Assembly: GCA_947652605.1 (NCBI GenBank)
Contig: OX393577.1
Coordinates: 27,655,466-27,719,465, forward strand
Direction: 5' to 3'
Source of the DNA: Elmis aenea
Lineage: Eukaryota; Arthropoda; Insecta; Coleoptera; Elmidae
DNA length: 64,000 nucleotides
Part shown: positions 35,787 to 47,700 of the stretch, one piece after another
Numbering within the stretch: position 1 is the first letter of the stretch
Layout: each line of letters starts with the position of its first letter
Position numbers and translations under genes: made by a program
The notes under the pieces: generated by a model
Databases searched by the model: none
Told to the model about the DNA's origin: nothing
Seen by the model: only the letters and a program-made list of their open reading frames with translations

Positions 35787-36478
35787 TACTAAGTTATATA
35801 GGTATTAAGTAAACAGACAAACATGCAGTTTTTGTGTATATAATTGTAACATGCAACATTTTTCTGGACTGATATTTTGTTTTTTATATATCGTTTATAT
35901 ACAGAATTGTGTAAAACAATTTGTTTCACGTAACATGCAATTTTTGAAAACTTAAATTATATCCATATTTTAGTGTATTATGGTAAGTCAAAAATTTAAC
36001 ATTTATTTAATCTGAAGTAAGCAATGTAGGACATGGGAGTGATATCTGAGTGCTAAATCATTGGTGATGATCTGCTTGCAATCTCAAAAATGATTTACAC
36101 AGAAACTGCCAAACCTAATCATGTTAAAAAAAAAGTTCAGTTGCTAGTAGCACATTAACTTTACAGGGAAGACATCAATTTAACCAACTGCACCTGTAAC
36201 TTCTTTGTTTTTACAGATCACATGAATTTTAAGCAATTTACATACAAATAACCTTACAGTGACAATGAATGTTACAAACTGTTTTCACCATGACTAATGA
36301 AAGATTATAATTAGGAATATAAATGCAATACTTAGTGCACAAATTTTCAATAAACCCAGTTCAATTACATGTTACCACAATAAAGCGAAAACTGAATAAC
36401 AATTTTTATTTTAATTAATTTTTAATATTCATTTCCTAAAACAGTTTATATAATTCTATTAATGTTTTGATACCAGTA
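35787..36478. other. PDCD5 3' UTR and flank
   Basis: No gene or clear transposon was seen. AATAAA hexamers at 36349-36354 and 36379-36384 are likely PDCD5 polyadenylation signals. Confidence 0.5.
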
Positions 36479-36741
36479 GCCTGTTTCATAAAAAAATACT
36501 GTAGTAGTTACTGCAGAACTAATAGTAAAATTTTGTAGTAATTACTATTGCTTGTTTCATAAACCTACCATTGTAAATAATGAACTACTACAGTAAACAT
36601 TATTTTACTGTAAATTTTTACTAAGGTAACTAATAAAGCATTTCATAAAAAGTATACAAATAAAATTACTACGGTATAATCGACGATTATTTTACTAAGG
36701 TGTAGAGGATCGTAATAAGGTAAAAAAAATGTTGTCTAGTG

Positions 36742-36984
36742 CAGCGATTCTTAACCGGGGGACCGCGGCCCCCTGAGGGGGCGCGAAAAGTTTTATAAAA
36801 CGCTTTTACTTTTTAAAACATTGAAATCTTTAAAAAATATGTTTTTCTCCTTATTTTACTCGACCCATCGGAGAGATATCTTCTTAAATAAAGCGTAATA
36901 TTTTTGTTACTCCAAACTAGGGGGCTGCGAAAATATTTTAGGATATTGGGGGGGCCGCGACTAATGAAAGGTTAAGAACCACTG
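36742..36984. mobile_element. hAT-type MITE inserted in the Harbinger coding region
   Basis: The ends CAGCGATTCTTAACC and GGTTAAGAACCACTG are flanked by exact GTCTAGTG octamers (36734-36741 and 36985-36992). The ends carry GGGGGACCGCGGCCCCC and GGGGGGCCGCGAC. It interrupts the transposase frame a few codons after a plausible ATG at 36729. Confidence 0.92.
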
Positions 36985-36992
36985 GTCTAGTG

Positions 36993-37886
36993 AATCAGAT
37001 GATGAAGTGATTGTATACAGAAGACAGAATATTTCGTGAACGAGTGAACGTAATAAAGCACTATCTCCAAAACAATAATTGCAAATAGCTTTGCATTGGT
37101 TAGGCACTGGTGCTCAGTACCACGCTATTGGAGACATGTATGCATGGGGTATCAAAAGCTTCTGTTTGTTGTGTGGTGAAAAATGTTGTTTATGCTGTAA
37201 ATCGGATTTTGCTTCGTCGGTTTGTTAAATGGCCATAAAGTGTTGATGAGGTAGGAATGCCTTTGGTCTGTGGAGCATTAGATGGTACTTTGATTAAAAT
37301 TGATGCACCTAGCAATCATGAAGCAGCATTTGTTGATCGGCATGGAAATCATTCGATTAATGTAATGTTAGGGTGTGGGCCTGATTATTATTTTTATTTT
37401 TGTTGTGCTTATTGGCCAGGCAGTGCCAATGACGCTAAGGTACTGAGAACTAGTAGTTTGTATAACAGAATGGAACAAGGCTGGAGACCATATGCTGATG
37501 GAGTTTTATTAGGAGATTCCATATATCCACTGAAGACGTGGCTTATTCCTCCAATAGTTCAGAATCCAGAAATACCATCGCAAATGCGGTTTGCTCGCGC
37601 CCATAAAAAAACAAGGCGAATTATTGAAAATGCTATCGGCATTCTCAAAGAAAAATTTCCGTGCTTGAATTACCTGAGGGTATATCCAGTTTTTGCTGCA
37701 CACATTGTTCAGTATTGTGTAACATTATGCAATGCAACCAAAGAAGTAAGAAACTTCGTAGATTATGTTAATAAAGATGAAAATATTGATGAGGAAATAC
37801 ATGGGAATAATGAAAACAATATTAACCAAAACGTAGACCACAAAGTCAATCAAAAACTACAAAAGTTTTATACTAGGTTTAATTAA
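36993..37886 (+). pseudogene. Harbinger (HARBI1-like, DDE_4) transposase, decayed
   Basis: The intact part (37257-37886, 209 codons) holds the DDE_4 nuclease: CGALDGTLIKI with the first aspartate, YWPGSANDAKVL, LLGDSIYPLKTWLIPP with the second, and RRIIENAIGILKEKFP with the glutamate. Upstream, pieces such as ALHWLGTGAQYHAIGDM and VNRILLRRFVKWP are readable only across stops (for example near 37074 and 37235) and a 4-bp TATG insertion around 37138. With the MITE insertion and these breaks the gene is inactive, although its catalytic residues remain. Confidence 0.88.
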
Positions 37887-38342
37887 AGGCATGATACAAT
37901 AACTCCTAGGTAAGATATTGCGCAGCTGCCCGGGCACCGCTGACGTCACTTAGTGAGTTGAACGCATGTTTAGTTTAGGAGTTATTGTATCATGAATTAA
38001 GGGTATGTAGGTAAAAAATAAAATAGAAGGAATTCTTATTATAACACAAAATATAAATTAATATTCTTATAACCTGTAGTTTTAGAATTTAAAAATCACC
38101 AGAACTTATTTATTTTGCAAAATCTTATTAAAGAAGTTTACTTGCTTAATATTTTTCATTTTTCAATACTTTGCCGCGCCGTCTCAATTTTTAGGTTAAA
38201 TTATGATTACTGCAGTAAAAGCTACTCCCTAAAGTACTACAGTAGAAATTTATTTATGAAACGTGATTATTTACTGTAGTAGCGATTTGTTGCTACTACA
38301 GTTAATAACTATAGTAAAAACTGCAAGTTTTATGAAACAGGC

Positions 38343-38738
38343 TAAGCGACTTTTAACTCTGCAGTGCTATATACTGTTTTGAAGCAACATGCTGTTTGTT
38401 AGTCCCATCTTTATAGTGAACCGATCAGTGACAAATAAATTCTTTAATTTTTTTATTATTTCAAGGTTTAATTAAACCAAATTGCTTGTTCTGTGGATAC
38501 ATGCTTCTCAGTAAAATTAAATGGTAGTTAAAAACTAACTTTATTTAAATTACGGTCTCATCTTAATATTATTGCAATATAATATAACATTACATAGGAT
38601 ATAATACACTAAGTACATTTATTAATTTTTTTGCTACAATAATTTACTAAATAAAGCTTAAATATGGTAGAATATAAGTTTTGGAATGAATTACAAATAA
38701 AACTATTTACATACAAATGTGTCGACTAGTTGCTTGCT
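38343..38738. other. TMX3 3' UTR region
   Basis: AT-rich sequence with no gene. A TTTATT (AATAAA on the minus strand) is present near 38619, about 120 bp after the TMX3 stop. Confidence 0.45.
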
Positions 38739-41700
38739 TTATTCCTTTTTCTCATGAAGTAGTGGCTCTGAAAATAATAAATTAATATGTTAAAAGTATG
38801 GATAGGAATAGCCTGACAATTTTTTAAAACCACAACTATTCCAAAAATCTATCAAATATAATTAACACAATTTTTTGTCCCATAAGATTGACTTTAATAT
38901 TTTTTATGAATGAATAATCTAAAATAACGGATTAAATTATTATATTTAAATAACTGATGCTGTATGTTGAATAAACATGTCTTTATACATTTTCAGAATA
39001 CAAACTTTTTAATTTATTCAGTTAATTATGAAGTAAAGTATAGGTAATCAGATTTACAAATATACAAAACACTTCATACACCTAACTAACATACTTGTGT
39101 GACACTGTTTAAGAATTAAATTTTGTACTCTCCCATCCAATTGCACAATATTTTAAGTAACATTTTCTTTTTAACAAACGTTAATTTCAAACACTGCTTC
39201 AGTCACTTAATAAAAGTAAGTACTGGGGGTATTTTTCATAATTAATGTAAAACAACAATATAATGCAATATTTTCATTTAGCTCTCAAAGATCGACTCAT
39301 TTTAACAAAATAATTTTATTGAGTTACCAGTCTAATAATTCTGATAAAATAAAAATGAGACCTCAATGCTCTGCTTTTAATAGTAGCGGCATTTTGGACA
39401 TAGCTGACAAATGTTAAACCAAAGTGGTTAAAACTTTTTCATTTTGTATGTCTTATTTTGTAATTTAATATAGACTCTAATGAATTGTTTGATATTTATG
39501 ATAAAACATAAGCTATCAGAGGTATTTCATATAACGTATCATTTTACTATTTCCAATTTACTTTTATATCATGTTTAAAATCTTGGGAAAACTTAAAATA
39601 ATATAGACACAAACGCGGCTCTACAAGAAAAACCTTACCAGTTTCTTCATCTTCGGCATCCATAATATCTGAGCAACATATTGAATACAAAATCAGACTT
39701 AAAAAGCCAAGAGGCAAACCAAATAAAACTGTTGTAAGTACGGGATTTCCTCTCCACATATCACCAAGAGAAGTTCTCGCTTCAAAATATGTTCTGTACA
39801 ATCGAACAGGTAAACTATTACCACCATACGTCTACAATTAAAAAAATTACTAAAGGGTAAACACTAACAATTCTGAAAAACATACAGGTGCACTTTGATT
39901 AAATATTTGTTCCAAAAATAAATCTAGTGCATCAGCAGTAAGCTGAGTAGGTTCATCTTCTGGTATATGGTGATGGTTAGTTGTAGAATTAAGTACAAGA
40001 AGATATGGCAATGGTAAAATTGTCATTGCAATGCTGTTAGCTATATCAGGATTACCAATCCAACCGAACTGAAAATTTTTATGGTATTTATCTCTCTTTT
40101 TTCTTATTATAGACTCCACCAAATCTCGAAATTCCAACATGTCTGCAGACATTTGCTGCAGTTTATTTTCTTCAACCACTGCCAATACCAGATATTTTTT
40201 TGTTTGTAAGATTTCATGAAGGTTTCCACGGGTAATTTTTGGGAATGTTTCAAAGCGTTCTTCATTTAACCAATCAAATAATGTATTATTAAAGTGCTCC
40301 GTAGTTATGTCGGTTGAATCAACTATAATACAAAAAAAAACAAAATTATATTCACACTTAAAAATACCACCCATAAAATTACAAATAATAATGAAAAAGT
40401 CAAATTTTCTATTCTTCATTATGTTTTTACAACTACTGCTACATAAAAGGTGATCTAAAATGATAGACAGTAAATTTGGTTATCAACATAAAATCTTGGA
40501 TATGGTTTTATACGAAAAACCATGTGTAACTCCAATTTAACTACCATATATTATTATGTGTAGGTCGAGTTTTAAAGATACATTTTTGGCTTTCAGATCT
40601 TAGGGTTAACTTTCATACAAGCAACACTTTTGTGACTTTTGTTTACTTGTACACAGTAGAATGATATATTCAATAATCGGTCAAGGATTGTATAATAAGG
40701 GTTAAGCACTGATAAATGTATTCAATAGTATATTACATAACAAGAGTTGTAAGAAGCATATAACGCACGAGTAGAATAGTTGCGTATTTCCACATTCCAC
40801 AAGTGCGTAATTGCTTTACAACTCGAGTTTTGTACTATACTTTTTCTTTGATCACATAATACACATGATTTTATAATAATATACACGCTTGCAAGTAAGC
40901 TGTTAACTATCACGTTTGACGTGAGTTTACAATGATCATTTCTAGAAAACTGTGCTTTTTGCTTACCGTGTGTAAACACCTTACTGTGCGTGTAGGCTGT
41001 ACAGTGTACAGGGTGGTCCAAATTTGATGGGATTCATAGGTATCTCATTTAATATTCAAGATGGAGAAACGGTTAAATAACCAAAAATAAGCAGTTTTTT
41101 GAAACAAACAGTTTTCAAAAATATTTCATTATTTCCATGGAGATTATGGAATTATCTTTACATTTTTTAAGTTGAATTTGATTATACTAAAAAAAAATAT
41201 TTATGCTTGCCGTTAAAGTTATGACACAAACTTACCTTTTTCAAAGGGAAGCTATAGTTGACTATGATCTATTTAAATTCCTTACTATTTTCTCATTTTA
41301 AATATACCGGGTGTAAATGAAGTGTGGTACACCCTTTTTTTTTCTTTAGTTTTGATTTTAGATAAATGAAAATTTAGACATATGATATGTGCAAAAAAAC
41401 TGGCTTTTTGAGCCGCTACACACATTTGTTCCACTTCCGGTTTCGCCGGAAATTACCCCAACTTTGTTATTTTAAATGGAACACCCTGTATATTTTTACA
41501 TTTTTGGAAAGAGGAAGCGATTTTGGATAGAAATGCACTATTTTGGTTAATTTTTATAACCTCAAAATTTTTTTTAAACAAAATTTAGTTTTTTGTTAAG
41601 GGTGCCGTGACCTGCACAAATTGATTTTTATTATGTCAATAATTGTCCAAAAAACGTTTTTGTAAATTTTTAATGACATTTAGGTTACTTTAATCGGCTT

Positions 41701-44700
41701 TGAAGGTTGCGGAATCGGTTTTTTGACAAAAAGTCATTTTTTTTAAATGGAACCATGCTGGTACTAGCGGTTATTTAAATCAAGCATCTTCTAACGAATC
41801 CATCGATACCAATAACTTGTATTTTTGTTAAGAGTCTGCTTCAAAAATTTCAAATTATTGTGAAAATTTATTATTAGATCCTCTAAATCGCAGTAATCTA
41901 ATTATGAAAAAATGATTACCAAAATTTTTAGACTTTTTAATTAAATGACTTATAGTAGTTAAACATAAAACAACGATCATTTGTTTTGTTGTAGTTATGC
42001 ACAGTGTACTGCGATTAACAGGATCTCTTAATAAATTTTCACAATAAAATGAAGTTTTTGAAGCAAACTCTTAACAAAAATAAAAGTTATTGGTATCGAT
42101 GGATTCGTTAGAAGATGCTCCATTTAAATAACCGCCCGTACGAGCATGGTTCCATTTAAAAAAAATGACTTTTTGTCAAAAAACCGATTCCGCAACCTTC
42201 AAAGCCGATTAAAGTAACCTAAATGTTATTTCAAATTTATAAAAACGTTTTTTAGACAATTGTTGACATAATAAAAATCAATTTGTGCAGGTCACGGCAC
42301 CCTTAATAAAAAACTAAATTTTGTTTAAAAAAAAATTTGAGGTTATAAAAATTAACCAAAAGTGCATTTGTATCCAAAATCGCTTCCTCTTCCCAAAAAT
42401 GTAAAAATATACAGGGTGTTCCATTTAAAATAACAAAGTTGGGGTCATTTCCGGCGAAACCGGAAGTGGAACAAATGTGTGTAACGGCTCAAAAAGCCAG
42501 GTTTTTTGCACATATCATATGTCTAAATTTTCATTTATCTAAAATCAAAACTAAAGAAAAAAAAGGGGGTGTACCACACTTCATTTACACCCGGTATAAG
42601 GGTTGACATAGTTATTTATGAGTTACAAAGGCTTTTCTAATTATTTTTAAGAATAACATAAAAACAAAAAGTAAGATGGGAAAACAAAAAAAAAGATGTA
42701 AAACCATTTAAAACTCATGCGATACAATAACCCAATGATTATTGAAGAGGGATTGAGTTTGTCGTTTCTTTTTGCAAAAAGTGCTGACAATAATCAGTTT
42801 CCCCTAAATGTTTTTGAAAGATAAATATTTTACATTAAGTATTAAGTAATAAAAATTTTTATTCAAAAATGATCATAATAATTGGGCAAACTAAAATCTA
42901 CACATCATTACATGAAAAACAGACCAAGGCAAATTTGGTCTACATGTTTCGTGTTGTTTTGCTAGGCGAAAAGTCCTGGCATATGATTTATTTTATGAAA
43001 ATCTAACAGCATACAATTATGTGCTTACATTTGAATGTCTTTTATATAATATTTCTCTTGCAAAAAAAAAATACTTTTCCTTAAAAAACTTCTTTGTTAC
43101 GGTGAGTTAGTTAGATTTTAATTCATGTAAGCTTAAGAGTCGATTGTCACAACTAAATCATATTCAAATTTTCTTACATAACTGCAGATTCTGACTATCA
43201 TGTTGTTTATCTTTTGCTTACATCTTGTTTCTTTTTTTTAAAGCTTACTTTTTGTTTTTGTTTCTCTAAAAAATAATTTGTAACTTTCGTATGGTGTACA
43301 ATTGAATCACACAACATAGCAATTTCAATGGTAACATTTCAATAATTGTATATCCTCCCTAATTATTTTAGAGAAAAAAAAGTGCATTTATGGTTTTTGT
43401 AGAGAAAAAAATTCTGTCGTCAAATGCTGGGTGTTGGGTGAAAGCTAGGAATGTCAATTTTTATTAGATCTTTACAATTCGATTTTAAAGTCTACTATTT
43501 TTTTATTCAAAGAGTTGCATCAACCAAACTTTATTTTACTACGGATCATTTTATTACAAATGAGTATTAACCCATTTTTGCCCGAATTAATTTATTTTTA
43601 TTTTTTTGGTAATGTATGATATTTTTCATAAAAATAACACAAAATAATGGAATTCATTTATATTTTTCACAAAAATATTGAATATAACAGTATTTTGATG
43701 TGTTCCAATTTTGGAACACTGCGCGTACAGTAAGGTATAATTGGAAATAAAACGTTTGCAAATAATAATGTATTATACATGCAAAAACAATAAATTATTT
43801 ATGAACATTTATTATTATAAATATTTCAGCGAACATGGAAACTTTTAAAACTTCCATCATGTAAATTGACACCGCATTTCTCACAACATTTAGTGGCATT
43901 TTTCTTGCAAAGCGCACATCTTTTTTGCTTTGCAGCTGAAATTATCCAATGATCAGATCCGATCATGTCTTATTGATTCTGGAACTTGACTGCCAATTTA
44001 TTCAGAGGATTTTGGCCTTCCTCCTCCCACAATGGTAGTTCCGTAATTTTTTAAATAGACTTGAACTATATTTCTTCTGAAATTCAAATGATCCATTTTG
44101 TTCTTCTCACCGTCCACTCCACACATGTATTTGTTGTACATAGAAATGGCATGTGGTTGTGTAACAGGCAATTTTTTTTTTCGGAGGATATCTAGCGATG
44201 AGCTTGGCCAATTGGGTGTACTGTATTGCAAGAACTCACAGTAAGAACAACTCAGTTATCATTCCAAGCGGTAACGGTAACATAATTTTTATATCCATGC
44301 AAAAGTCGTAGGTTCCTCGTTCTTTTTTTCCCATAGTTTTCACATTCGTTATAGGACATTTTTCTAATCGATTAGCCATTATTGTACCTGTATAGCCGAA
44401 TCCCAATTCTTGTAAACGATGTACACGTTTCAAAGAATAAAAATATCTATCGTCATAGATTTTGAATGGAATATTTTTAGGTAGTTTTGATAGTAAATTT
44501 ATAACTACTGAACCACCAACGTGCGTATGTAATAAACATAGTTTTTAGAAATTCACAAATTTCTTGATCAAAAAGCAATTCAAAACAGGCCACTGGATCA
44601 CATGATAGATTTAGGACTTGTTTAGGAGATACGAACGGTACAAAGCTACGAGTCAAATAATCTGTTTTTGACCAAATTCTTTCTATAACCCTTTTTCGAT

Positions 44701-47700
44701 TCATCTGCTTTTGAAGCTCCGAAAGTGGAAGGTTGTTCTCATCGTCCGTTTCTTTGCCCAAATGAACAATATCATCTCTTCTTGACTGAACTGTAGCTAC
44801 AGCTTGAGCTTGCAACTAGCGTCTGCTGAGATGATTTATGTTTTTAACTTCATTTTCGTCAGCACTGTCGTCTTCACTGTCAACACCATCTTCTGGAAGT
44901 GTTATAAAAATGTCTACATTTTCCATATCTTTCCAGAACTTCTCATCTTCCACCATTTCTAACAATTCTGCTTTAGTAAAAGGCCTACCAAAATTTTCCA
45001 ATTCAGTGTACTTATTGTGCTGGTGTTCCAATATTGGAACATTTTTTTAAATATCAATTGTTAAAAAACTGATGATATTGTATAGTTAAAAATAATGATA
45101 ATCTATCTATAAATACTAGGCCTTATAATAAAAGTGTATTTTGTTGTAGATAATATATTATAAACAAAAATATACTTACTTTTTTAACGACATTTTTAGT
45201 AAATATTATTTACAGAATTAAATTAAAACTGTTCACTTAATATTGCCACAATTAAAATAAATGTGTTCAAACATGTTTGTTTGGTCTATTATCTGTAACG
45301 TATAACCATTTAAAGTGGGTGCAGAATGGCGGTAAATAGTAGGGGTAAAAAAAATGCCTATGTTCCAAAATCGGAACTCCGGGCAATAATGGGTAATCAA
45401 TGAATGTGAAATTTTTTTGTTTAGTTATTCCATGGATTATGAATGAAGTTGGCCATGGTTATTCTAAATGACCTGTCAAATTTATGGTTCAAAATAAAGA
45501 ATGTCAATAAAAAAATACCATGTGTCAACCAATTTATTGTAACTTATTTGAAACATAAATAAACTTAGGATGTGATTAAGAATTATTTACACAAACTAAT
45601 AAATAATAATTATTTATTAATAAAATTGTTTTAACGAGGTAGATTAAGGTAGAAATTCTTATTAGATTCAGAATGATTCAGAATAACAAAATTTTGAAAG
45701 ATGTGTAATATCTTTGTATTATTCTTCATTTAGTGGAAGCACTTCATAGTGTGATTGTGTTGGCAATTTAAATTCTTTATTTTCTGATGGCCTTGTTTGT
45801 CATATAGAGCGAATAGGATTTTTTGCAATTTCACTATTGTATCAGCGGTATGCACAGTCGCTCGCCGAATGACGCGACGGAGAATTCTTCAGCGAGCGCT
45901 TCGTTAACTGCCCGCCAGACAGTTTGCTTGCATAGACAACTTTCGGCGAACCGCCAGCTGGAGAATTCGCCGGCGAAGCGTTGGACTAGCGCACATCAAT
46001 TAGCGAATTTGATAACGTGATACAACCTTGCTTCAATATCTAGCATGCGGTAAATGACCGCAGTTATTATAACTTTAAAGCAAAATTCATTTCAAACGCA
46101 ATATTTGATAACAGCGCTGTTAAAGGAAATAGTAAGTAATAAGGTTTCCCATATTAATTACCTCTGTAACTACTTAACAAAGGGATTAGATCTTTGTTGG
46201 TCCCTAGAAATGTGTCAATACCCAAAATCTTAATTTTCTTTATTAATAAGAGTTGTTTAGATGTCCTTATAATTTCCAGTAAAACATTCATTGCAAGTTC
46301 TTTGTCAATTGTAGTTTATTACCGTTGTGTACATACAATGATGTGCATAATAATAGCTAATTATAAAAAATACCTTAAAACCAAAATAAATATAGCATTT
46401 AATTGTTTTATAGTTCATTTAAATGTTTATGAACAATTTTAATAATAATAAGAAAATAACGTAACAAATAATTGAGATTTTATAATATTTGAATACATTA
46501 ACGCACCAAGTTATGTATTTCCTCGTAATTCTATAATTCACCGACTTTCGATACAATATGATCACAATTAAAGTAATATTTGTTAAAAAAATATAGACAT
46601 CCATAATTTTACACAGTATTTTGTACACTTGCTATTAACCCAGCAGAAAAATAAGAACATAAGATCAGGGATGGAAAACGTAACGTAACGATACCCGATA
46701 ACGTTATAATAACGATTCAACTATAATTTTTTATAAAATAACGTAACGATATATTTATAACGTTATAATAACCGATAACGTTTCATTAAAAGTTATTTTA
46801 TATTGTTATTCTCTATAAATTAAATTTTTATATGGCGATCTTTTTATTTTTAGAAAATAATATTTTGTTTGTATTTTAGAAATTAAAATTAAAATAAAAT
46901 ATCTCAACGTAGTTTTGTACTATTTTTTAAATTTACATTTACAGATCCCAAAAATAATTTCAGAGTTGCAAATAAAAATTATTTTTATACAGCATGTTTC
47001 TTAAATAATGCGAAAAAAATTAAGAGGGGTCTTTCATATAATTTTTTTTTCTTAAGGGTTTCCTTTCGGAGTTACACCCCTCTAAAGGGAATCGGTAAAA
47101 TTGGGTTTTTATTTTATTTCTCTTTGGATAAATGTAGGAGAATGATATTCGGTAGATGTTCTATACTTATTAAAAGGTTTGCCATAGTAATATTTTTAAT
47201 CATCTCCCACCTTAACAGGGGGCTGAAAAGTGCGACCCCTGTTGTTTTTTTTATCAGAACTTTTTTGTGGGTTGAAATCTAGCAATGTAATCTTTTTTTT
47301 TTAAACTTGATTAATTTAGAAGTTTTTTTTATTCTTTAACTTTTCTCGTTAAACCTACAGTTTCTGAGTAAAAAATTATAAGAATGAACATGAACCATCA
47401 AATATTCCAATATAAAACAATTCATTTTGGTGGTTACCATGGTTTATTTATGTTCATATTTGGTAGAGGTGACGGGTGTAATTCATTTTGACGTTTACGT
47501 GACGACAACGCTAAAACGCCCGTCAAATCTACCCAATATGAACATAAACATCATTCTCACTCATTTAATTTCTTACTCAAAATTGTAGGATATACGAGAA
47601 AAACTAAAGAATAAAAAAAGGTTATAAATAAATCAAACATACAAAAAAAAATTAAATTGCAAAATTTCAGCTCACCAAAAAGTTCTGATTAAAAAACCAA

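Larger units (their letters stand above)
36479..38342 (+). mobile_element. PIF/Harbinger element
   Basis: The inverted ends GCCTGTTTCATAAAA and TTTTATGAAACAGGC are flanked by TA on both sides (a 3-bp duplication is not exact). Subterminal regions repeat GTTTCATAAA and CTACTGTAGTA-type palindromes. The interior is a Harbinger nuclease frame that is broken upstream. It lies between the PDCD5 and TMX3 3' ends. Confidence 0.85.
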
